Part shown: in pieces, positions 56,638 to 64,000 of the stretch | How positions within the stretch are numbered: the stretch's first letter is position 1 | How the letters are laid out: each line of letters begins with the position of its first letter | Assembly (NCBI GenBank): GCA_026122225.1 | Contig: JANEZZ010000728.1 | Location: forward strand, 3,038,001-3,102,000 | Source of the DNA: Heloderma charlesbogerti | Taxonomy: Eukaryota > Chordata > Lepidosauria > Squamata > Helodermatidae | Direction: 5' to 3' | DNA: 64,000 nt | Notes under the pieces: model-generated | Databases searched by the model: none | The model's input: the letters and a program-made list of their open reading frames with translations, nothing else | What the model was told of the DNA's origin: nothing | Made by a program: the position numbers and the translations under genes

Positions 56638-57904
56638 TAGGGTTGGCGGAGAATTTCTCCACGAATCTTCGGGAGGCCGAGTGCCGACGCATTCGGCCCC
56701 CCGAAAGTGTTGGGGAAATTCTCCGCTGGCCCCCTGCCCCCCCGGGATGGGACTTACCTTCGGCAAATGTCCCTCTCGGCGGCAGGTCCCGGCGGCGGTT
56801 CGGCGGCGGTTCGGCGGGGGCAGGGGCGGCGGCTGGTCTCCCGACCGGCTGCTGCCGCCGCCATTGCAAAAAAAAAAAAGTAAAGTAAAAAAAAAACACC
56901 CGTGATAGGCTACGTAAATCGTCACGTAGCCTATCACGGGTGACTTTGGGGGGGAAAAAAAAAAGCGCGTACGCAAATGGCGGTGCCCATGGGGCGCCGC
57001 CATTTGCATTCCTTATTTTGGCACGTCTAGTCTACGTAAAGATTTACGTCGACTACGGCGAAAATAAGGGAATGCTATTTGCGTTGCCCTTATTTTCGCC
57101 GTAGTCTACGTAAATCTTTACGTAGACTACAGCGACCAAATAAGGAACGGGAATGGCGGCTCCCTATGGGGGCCGCCATTATCCGTACGCACTTTTTTTT
57201 TATTTTTAAAGTCACCCGTGATAGGCTACGTGACGATTTACGTAGCCTATCATGGCTGACTTTGGAAATCTAGCCGTGATAGGCTACGGAAATCGTCACG
57301 TAGCCTATCACGGGGGCGTTTTTTTTTTTTCTTTTGTTGGAATGGCGGTGGCGGCAGCCGGTCGAAAGACCGGCTGCCGCTCCCGCCCCGCTCGAACACC
57401 TGCTGAACCGCCGGCCGGACCCGCCACCGGGAGGGACATTCGGTGAAGGTAAGTCCCGTCCCGGGGGGGGGGTGCGGGGTGCGGGAGGGGTCTGGAGGAT
57501 TTCTCCCCGAAACGTGTTCGGGGGGCCAAACATGTTGGCACTCGCCCCCCCGAAGTTTCGGGGAGAAATTCTCCGCCATCCCTATTGCGTATGCGCTTTT
57601 TTTTTTCCCCAAAAAAACTTTGGGAAATCTAGCCGTGATAGGCTATGTAAATCGTTACGTAGCCTATCACGGGTATGTGTGTGTGTGTGTTTTACTTTTT
57701 TTTCGCGTCTGGGTAGACGGGGCGCTCCTACCCGGCCTGAATTTCACCGGTGAGGGATGGGGCGCCTCCCCCCCGGTCTGAATTTCGGCCGAGCGAGGCA
57801 GGGCGCCTCCCCCCCCTCGCCTGAACTTCGGGGGTGAACCGAAGCGCTTCCCCCCCACTGCGAAGCAAGCTGCGGGACGAGGTAAGTCCCTTTCGTCCAT
57901 CCCT
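56638..57904. mobile_element. Composite of nested palindromes, hairpin-module cluster 2, with target duplication
   Basis: Begins TAGGGTTGGCGGAGAATTTC and ends GTCCATCCCTA. TTGGAGC flanks both sides (7 identical bases; 8 if one mismatch is allowed), suggesting one hAT-like insertion. From 56640 to about 57600 the sequence is a large inverted repeat centred near 57077: GGAGAATTTCTCC...GGGACTTACCTTCGGC...GGCGGC on the left is repeated in reverse on the right (GAAGGTAAGTCCC...GGAGAAATTCTCCGCCATCCC). Small hairpins with the same stem as cluster 1 are at 56899-56940, 57216-57253, 57274-57314 and 57632-57673. Variant-stem hairpins are at 57028-57057 and 57101-57130. No transposase gene is seen. Confidence 0.85.
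57705..57870. repeat. Short tandem module inside the composite, about 40-base unit, four degenerate copies
   Basis: Units share GGGGCGCCTCCCCCCC and TGAATTTC (variants: GGCGCTCCTACCCGGCCTGA, GCGCTTCCCCCCCACTG). It occupies the right-hand part of the composite, between the last hairpin and the terminal GTAAGTCCC motif. Confidence 0.65.
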
Positions 57905-59269
57905 AGTTGGAGCCCTGTGAAAGGACTGTCTGGGTTAGGTATCCAGGAATCCAGAGTCCCTTCCCTTGTGTTCAGAACCATGGAGATGGCAACAGAGAAA
58001 CCATGTTGAGGATCTCAATGGCAGTAGTGTTTAGCTTTGGACTGTTCTGGAATTACATACAGCCTATAGCTACTGACCATCAGCTATTTGTTTTCTGAAG
58101 AGTGTAACCATTAAGCTTTTGCCGTGGGATTCCCTGCAATAAAGAAATCTCACTGAATTGGGTGTCCAGTGTCAGATTGCTTGAGCATGTGTGCTGGGGG
58201 GATTGGGAAACCTGAGAGGGGAGAGGAAGGTTTGTGGTATATAAAGGTCTAGCCATCAGAAGGGGATGCAGACAGAGCAAGGCTGAGATCCTCTGCACTC
58301 TTCCCATGAAGACCCACTGAATACAATGGGACTTTCTCCCAAGTAAAAAAGTGCAGGATGCCACGTCATGGCTACAAAACTTGGGCACACTGCCTCTCTT
58401 GAACTGTGTGAGGTTTACTTCTGAGTAGACACACACACAGGACTGAGCCTCACAGAACTAAAGTGGGGAGGGGGCCCTAGCACTGGCTGCCCCTTCTCCT
58501 TCTGCTCCCTGTCAGCAGATCGCAGTAACACTACTACGGAATAATACTGCTACTGAAGGCTCCTGATACTGGCTGCCCCCTCTCCTTCCCACCTGTGTAT
58601 TCTTTATTGTGCATGACATATTTTAAATATCTAGCTCAAGGACAGATGTCCTGCATGGAGGGAATGGGCTGGAGTTGCCTCCCTCTGCTAGTCTCTGCTT
58701 CCCCAGCCCAGAACCCTTGTCTCTGCAGGAATGCCTCCCCCCCTGCCCCCATGCAGTGGGGAGCATGGACAGAGGCAGGGAACAAGCCTGCGCATTCGCT
58801 GAGCAGGGTTGATGGGTTGATGACATTCAGTACTACTCAACCCAGCCGGAATGAGAAGCTCATCTTCCATTTACACATCTTCAATGGAAGGGGAGAGACA
58901 GGGGTGCCATCAACATCTCCTGCTCCCCAGCCCTCAGCATTGCCCTACTAATCCTACTGTTCACCCACATAGTACATCTAGTAAAATAGCTTCCCTGCAA
59001 ATCATGGTAAAAATATTTTTGATCCAAAGGCAGTGATAATCAGATTGGTTGCTACTCACCACCAACGGGTACAGGTTCATTTTCCAGTGATAGAAATTTA
59101 TTTTTCTACTTTACAAATTGCATACATAGAGAAACCTTAGCGCTCCTGAATGAAGGATTTTGCTGTCTTGAACTCAAGATCCTGCTGTTTCCTTTATACT
59201 GGGATACTGGGAAGTATACACCTGCCTACCTTTCAGTGCTATAACTCACATGTCACTTCTCCCAATCAG
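57905..59269 (+). other. Intergenic stretch with little recognised content
   Basis: Contains a weak copy of the GCAATCC-type short repeat (58305-58445, with GGGACTTTCTCCCAAGTAA). Two near-identical phrases (CTGGCTGCCCCYTCTCCTTC at 58483 and 58571) form a small duplication. No gene is supported. Confidence 0.4.
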
Positions 59270-59445
59270 AAACTAATAATGTGGTCAATAACTTTGCAAC
59301 TATTGAAGGCCATGTAACAACTGTTGATGATACTGATGAACTGATCCTTCTCTTGCATCATGCTAAAGGGAACTCAGGGCGTGTTCCCACAATGGTGGTC
59401 CTCCCAGGAGCATATTGGAGCTCAGGGGATGCCAGTGGAGTCGCG
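59270..59445 (+). CDS. Unassigned exon-like open reading frame with both splice sites
   Basis: A 176-base segment is flanked by a pyrimidine-rich acceptor (CCCAATCAG ending 59269) and a strong donor (GTAAGG at 59446). After two leading bases it is open for 58 codons, including FATIEGHVTTVDDTDELILL and VPTMVVLPGAYWSSG. The open frame continues past the donor to 59499. The composition is protein-like and acidic in the middle. No family is recognised; it lacks the Cys/Trp pattern of an Ig domain, so it is not an obvious IL1R1 exon. It may be an old retroelement coding fragment. Confidence 0.25.
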
Positions 59446-59579
59446 GTAAGGAAGTATTCATGCAAAGGACCATTTGAGACAGTGGCTGCCTACACTTAAG
59501 GTAGGGTAGCCATGTGTCCTCTTTCACAGAGAACAGCCCTCTATTTGAAAAGCTGCCAGAGGACTGGCTTCTATTTTGA

Positions 59580-60330
59580 AGGTGTCTCTTTGTAACAGTC
59601 CAACAGGACTCAATGGACCAAGTTATCCTCCTCCTCTTGCCAAAAACACCCAGGCAGAGAGCCAGAAGGCAGCTGGGCCGGAGTATAAAGTTACAAGGGA
59701 GCATTGCCTGGGGATAGCTTGAGCAGATAAGGGTAGCACAGCGCAGCTGTGGGAGAGGGAAGCCTCAGGAGCAACAGCTGGGCCTCATCAAGATGCTGCT
59801 ATAAAGGCCTGGGAAGGAGCGGGAAAAGGAGGCTGGTGGGAAGAGCAAGATAAGGGAAGACAGGCTGGTGAGAGTGGCTCACAAGAGGGCCGATAGACCC
59901 GCTCTGCCAAGGCAGATACTGCAGGCATGCCTCACCTGCAACTACCAGCCAGGGTTTCCTTGGCTGGGAGACCTGGAAATTCCCAGTGGGCAGCACCAGG
60001 AAGAACTCAGGCATATCAAAGCCGGGGCTTACCATCTTTCGAGCACCTGAAGAGCCCAACCTGTTGCTTGGTCTGAAGAGCGACTTCCTTAGGAACGTAC
60101 AACCACCAGTGAAGGAAAACTATGAAGGATGGCCATCTGAAAGGCTGGTACTGCAAAAGGGGAGAGTTGGACATTTTTGTAATTTAAAGCCAGGAAAGGG
60201 GCGGGGGGAGGAGGAAGGTGTAATCCCTGCATTGTAAGTCTGTATGTTCGCTTGTTCTCAGTGCTATAACCAGAGGAAAAGACTTACAAAATAAAAGCTG
60301 CCTGCACTTACTGGTGGACTCCTGTAACTA
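59580..60330 (+). mobile_element. Possible LTR-like segment
   Basis: Has a TATA-like GCTATAAAGGCC (about 59799), an AATAAA signal at 60290-60295 and, 40 bases further, a short open frame from 60330. The spacing is LTR-like. No terminal TG/CA pair with a matching partner was found and the downstream frame (60330-60578) is not recognised, so this is tentative. Confidence 0.25.
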
Positions 60331-60979
60331 TGGAGGCTATGGAAGAGGGGGGGTTTAAGGTACCCCTGCCGGAGGACCCATGCACACTCCTTCTGAAGGG
60401 CTGTCCAGTCCAAGTTTGGTTTAAAGATAACCATCAGAAGGGCGAGCAGGGAGGAGCCTTGAGGTTGCCCATCAACAGCAGCGTGAGCAACTCAAGCAGG
60501 TCACCTGTTCACAATTTTCCAGCTGTGGTGAGATGTAGAATTATCACTTCTAAATTTGCATCTGTACATACAAATTAGTATATGCAAATCACAGTCCTAT
60601 ATTGTCCTCTCTCTCTTGTGATGTGCTCCCTCTTCTTTGGAGATTCATAAGTGGCCACCTTAACATAAGGGCTGCCATGATTTGCACACTCACTGCAATT
60701 TTGTGAGCGGTTGCAATTGCAAAAATAATGGATGCTGTATTTACAACTTCCCTGTGGAACCACTGATTTACATAACTGGCATGTCCACCCCATGTGTGTT
60801 GCCCTGTCGTGACTGTAGCACAATTCCCAAGCTCTCATGAGGCACTTGCATGGTAGGTACCATGCGTGAACAAGCCTGCAGAGATACAGACTAGAGTGTT
60901 CAATGAAAGCATCTAGGGCATTATAACCCTGCTTGAAGGGTTTCTTTGCTTATGCTATTGTATGTTATGAAATTTCTAC

Positions 60980-61185
60980 TGGTTCGAGAGCCAGTGTAAT
61001 GTAGTGTCTGGCTAGAGTGTTGGTCTGAATATGGGAAACCAAATCTCTATTCAGCCATGAAATCCCCCTGGATGGTCACTGTCTCTCAGCCTAATTGACC
61101 CCACGGAGTACTTGAAAGGATAAAACTAGCCCTCTGTACATGACCGTCTTCCAGGAAAGGCCAATACAAATGTGCTAACAAAAAA
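60980..61185 (+). mobile_element. tRNA-derived SINE, plus strand
   Basis: Starts GAGAGCCAGTGTAATGTAGTG and contains CTAGAGTGTTGGTCTGAAT, GGTCACTGTCTCTCAGCC and AAGGCCAATACAAATGTGC. It is the same class as 14925-15100, with the head retained but the B box decayed. Confidence 0.6.
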
Positions 61186-61311
61186 TTCCCTGCTTTCTGT
61201 TGGGAACTGTAATTCAGTGACATTTGAACCACTATATTGTTTCAATCCCCTTCATGGATCACTGCCTTGTTGTGGCGAAGGGGCTTGCATAACTCAATGA
61301 AGCCATAAGCT

Positions 61312-62394
61312 ATGCCGTGCAGGGCCACCCAAGATGGACAGGTCATGGCGGAGAGTTCTGACAAAATGTGGTCCACTGGAGAAGGAAATGGCAACCCACT
61401 CCAGTATTCTTGCCAAGAAAACCCCATGGAATGTATCACAAGGCTAAAAGAGATGACGCCAGAAGATGAGCCCCTCAGGTCGGAAGGTGTCCAATATACT
61501 ACTGGGGAAGAGCAGAAGGTATTTCCAAGTAGCACCAGAAAGAGTGAAGCGGCTGGGCCAAAGCCGAAAGGACACTCAGCTGTGGATGTGTCTGGTGGTG
61601 AAAAGAAAATCCGGTGCTGTAAAGAACAATATTGTTTAGGAACCTGGAATGTCAGATCAATGAATCAAGGTAAGCTGGAGGTGGTCAAACATGAGATGGC
61701 AAGACTGAACATCGACATCTTGGGAATCAGTGAACTAAAATGGACAGGCGTGGGCGAATTTAATTCAGGTGACCATTATATCTACTACTGTGGGCAAGAA
61801 TCCCTTAGAAGAAATGGAGTAGCACTCATAGTCAACAAAAGGGTGGGAAAAGCAGTGCTGGGGTACAATCTCAAAAACAACAGAATGATCTCAGTACGAA
61901 TCCAAGGCAAACCATTCAACATCACAGTAATTCAAGTCTATGCCCCAACCACTGAGGCCGAAGAAGCTGAGGTTGATCGGTTCTGTGAAGACCTACAACA
62001 CCTTCTAGAACTAACACCAAAAAAAGATGTCCTTTTCATCATAGGGGATTGGAATGCCAAAGTAGGAAGTCAAGAAATCCCCAGGATAACAGGCAAGCAT
62101 GGCCTTGGTGTACAAAATGAAGCAGGACAAAGGCTAATAGAGTTTTGCCAAGAGAACACGCTGATCATAGCAAACCCTCTTTTCCAACAGCACAAGAGGC
62201 GACTCTACACATGGACATCACCAGATGGTCAATATCGAAATCAGATTGATTATGTCCTTTGCAGCCAATCACAAGCAATTCCAAAAAGAAGAAAAGGTGG
62301 AAGACAACAGAAGAAGCCAATGTGGCTTCACAAAAAGCTTAGGGATGACCTGAAAACAAAAAAGGACACATATAGGAAGTGGAAAGAAGGCTAA
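61312..62394 (+). pseudogene. BovB AP-endonuclease domain fused in frame to CR1 pre-RT segment
   Basis: A 360-codon frame. Residues 110-320 are the endonuclease: GTWNVRSMNQGKLEVV, the catalytic Glu in ISELKWTG, ITVIQVYAPT, IIGDWNAKVG with Asp/Asn, and WTSPDGQYRNQIDYVL. The final SDH catalytic histidine motif of such nucleases is missing, because the BovB sequence stops at about residue 319 (base 62270). From there KPMWLHKKLRDDLKTKKDTY is CR1 pre-RT sequence. A TAA at 62392 interrupts it; beyond that the same frame continues with VTKEEYRQIAQNCRDGVRKA. Endonuclease activity is unlikely without the His. Confidence 0.83.
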
Positions 62395-63519
62395 GTAACA
62401 AAGGAAGAGTACAGGCAGATAGCACAGAATTGCAGGGATGGCGTCAGGAAGGCTAAAGCTGAGAATGAGCTGAGGTTAGCGAGGGATGTTAAAAACAACA
62501 AAAAGGCTTTCTTCAGCTACGTGCATAGTAAAAGGCAGAGGAAAGAAATGGTGGTTCAGCTATTAAATAAGGATGGCAAAACGATAACAGATGACAAAGA
62601 AAAGGCAGAGGTGCTCAATTCCTACTTTGGCTCAGTCTTCTCCCAAAAGAGGGTCTATGACCCCCCTGGCAAAGGCGAAGTACAGGCTGAAGGGGCAGGA
62701 TTACAGCTTGAGATCGATAGGCATATGGTCAAGGAACACCTCATTACTTTGAATGAGTTCAGATCTTCAGGGCCAGATGAACTGCATCCTAGAGTCATAA
62801 AGGAACTGGCAGATGAATTCTCAGAACCGCTGTCTATTCTCTTTGAGAAATCATGGAGGACGGGGGAAGTGCCAGATGACTGGAGGAGGGCTAACGTTGT
62901 CCCTATCTTCAAAAAGGGTAAAAAGGAGGAACCTGGGAACTACAGACCAGTCAGTCTGACATCAATCCCTGGGAAAATTCTGGAGCAGATGATAAAGCAA
63001 TCCATCTGGAAGCACCTTGACAACAATGCCGTGATTACTCGAAGCCAACATGGATTTGTCAAGAACAAATCCTGCCAGACTAATCTGATCTCATTTTTTG
63101 ATCAAATAACCTCCCTTGTAGACCGTGGGAATGCTGTAGACATCATGTACCTCGACTTCAGCAAAGCTTTCGACAAAGTGCCCCATGATATCCTGATGAG
63201 CAAACTAGCTCAAAGTGGGCTAGATGAAACAACGATCCGGTGGATCCACAGTTGGCTACAGAAATGGACTCAAAGAGTGCTTATCAATGGGACCTTCTCA
63301 AACTGGGGAGAGGTAACAAGTGGGGTACCGCAGGGCTCAGTCTTGGGCCCAGTGCTCTTCAACATCTTTATTAATGACTTGGAGGAGGAGGTGCAGGGAA
63401 TGCTGATCAAATTTGCAGATGACACAAAATTGGGAGGGATAGCTAATACTTTGGAAGACAGAAACAAAATTCAAAGTGATCTGGATAGACTGGAGCGCTG
63501 GGCAGAAACAACAGAATGA
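62395..63519 (+). pseudogene. CR1 reverse transcriptase domain
   Basis: Open from the codon after the TAA to 63519 in the same frame as the endonuclease. Motifs in order: FRSSGPDELHPRVIKELAD, NVVPIFKKGKKEEPGNYRPV, QHGFVKNKSCQTNL, MYLDFSKAFDKVPHD (catalytic Asp), SGVPQGSVLGPVLFNIFIND and LIKFADDTKLGG (active-site pair). It ends prematurely at WAETTE by a one-base shift near 63507; the normal continuation ([13 protein letters not shown]) follows in another frame to beyond 63950. RT would copy element RNA at a nicked target in an intact copy. With one stop and one frameshift it is only lightly damaged, so it is a fairly young insertion. Confidence 0.87.
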
Positions 63520-64000
63520 TATTTAATAGGGACAAATGCCAAGTTCTGCCCCTAGGAAAAAGAAACCAAATGCACAGTTACAAGATGGGGGATACGTGGC
63601 TCAACCACACTACAAGCGAGAAGGATCTTGGAATTGTTGTTGATCACAAGCTGAATATGAGCCAACAATGTGATGTGGCTGCAAAAAAGGCAAATGCTAT
63701 TTTGGGCTGCATTCATAGAAGCATCACTTCCAAATCCCGGGAAGTACTAGTTCCCCTCTACTCAGCACTGGTTAGGCTTCATCTGGAGTACTGTGTCCAG
63801 TTCTGGGCACCACACTATATGAAGGATGCCGACAAACTGGAGAGGGTTCAGAGGAGGGCAACAAAGATGATCAGGGGACTGGAAACAAAGCCCTATGAAG
63901 AGAGACTCAAAGAACTGGGCATGTTTAGCCTTGAGAAGAGAAGACTGAGGGGAGATATGATAGCACTCTTCAAGTATTTGAAAGGTTGTCACAGAGAAGA
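63520..64000 (+). pseudogene. CR1 ORF2 C-terminal part, shifted frame, cut by window end
   Basis: After the frameshift the reading resumes with [39 protein letters not shown] and [20 protein letters not shown], standard CR1 C-terminal motifs, and ends within [17 protein letters not shown] at the window border. No stop codon is visible in this frame to the end. Confidence 0.85.

Larger units (their letters stand above)
61236..64000 (+). mobile_element. BovB endonuclease joined to CR1 reverse transcriptase (chimeric or nested LINE)
   Basis: The left part (about 61236-62270) is RTE/BovB: CTTCATGGATCACTGCCTTG leader and AP endonuclease. The right part (62270 to window end) is CR1: pre-RT region, RT and C-terminal coding. 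The two are in the same reading frame. The element runs off the window. The leftmost border is estimated from where the BovB-like leader begins. Confidence 0.85.

Overview
The window is vertebrate nuclear DNA, most likely from a squamate reptile. The evidence is one split interleukin-1 receptor family gene plus a dense, nested repeat load of squamate type: BovB and CR1 non-LTR elements, L2-type tails, tRNA-derived SINEs, a Tc1 element, LTR/gypsy remnants and many short palindromic DNA elements. All family names come from reading motifs; no database search was possible.

Genes. On the plus strand, six exons between 3501 and 25636 encode the second and third Ig domains, transmembrane segment and very short cytoplasmic tail of IL1R2, the decoy IL-1 receptor. 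Exon phases chain perfectly (1-base start/phase 0, 0/1, 1/1, 1/2, 2/1, 1/stop). The signal peptide and first Ig domain must lie upstream of base 1. About 8 kb downstream, at 33514-33577, a short hydrophobic ORF ending in a GTAAGT donor could be the signal-peptide exon of the next family member (IL1R1 by synteny); no further exon of it was found. Two other exon-like ORFs (1371-1663 and 59270-59445) are unassigned.

Repeat layout. 1-25.6 kb: IL1R2 introns hold hAT-like and palindromic MITEs, a LINE inserted in a MITE with a 14-bp target duplication (9347-11114), CR1 and SINE pieces and a 166-bp tandem array (21.83-22.64 kb). 25.6-33.5 kb: 3' flank, a possible DNA transposon with internal ~245-bp tandem repeats (27.2-28.85 kb), a 352-bp palindrome (30.3 kb) and a gypsy LTR with gag remnant (31.6-33.2 kb). 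33.5-43.5 kb: an inverted-repeat element, L2 3' end, and a complete but inactivated Tc1 element (36478-38109). 44.5-53.5 kb: three related L1-like elements; two encode an ORF1-type protein and nothing else, and the third has its middle replaced by GC-rich hairpin modules. 55.5-58 kb: an inverted pair of 5S-rRNA-derived sequences and a 1.27-kb composite of nested palindromes. 61.2-64 kb: an element joining a BovB endonuclease to a CR1 reverse transcriptase.

The best candidates for something undescribed are the hairpin-module family (52.5-53.4 and 56.6-57.9 kb) with its carriage inside an L1-like element, the ORF1-only L1-like elements, the 5S inverted pair, and the BovB/CR1 chimera.
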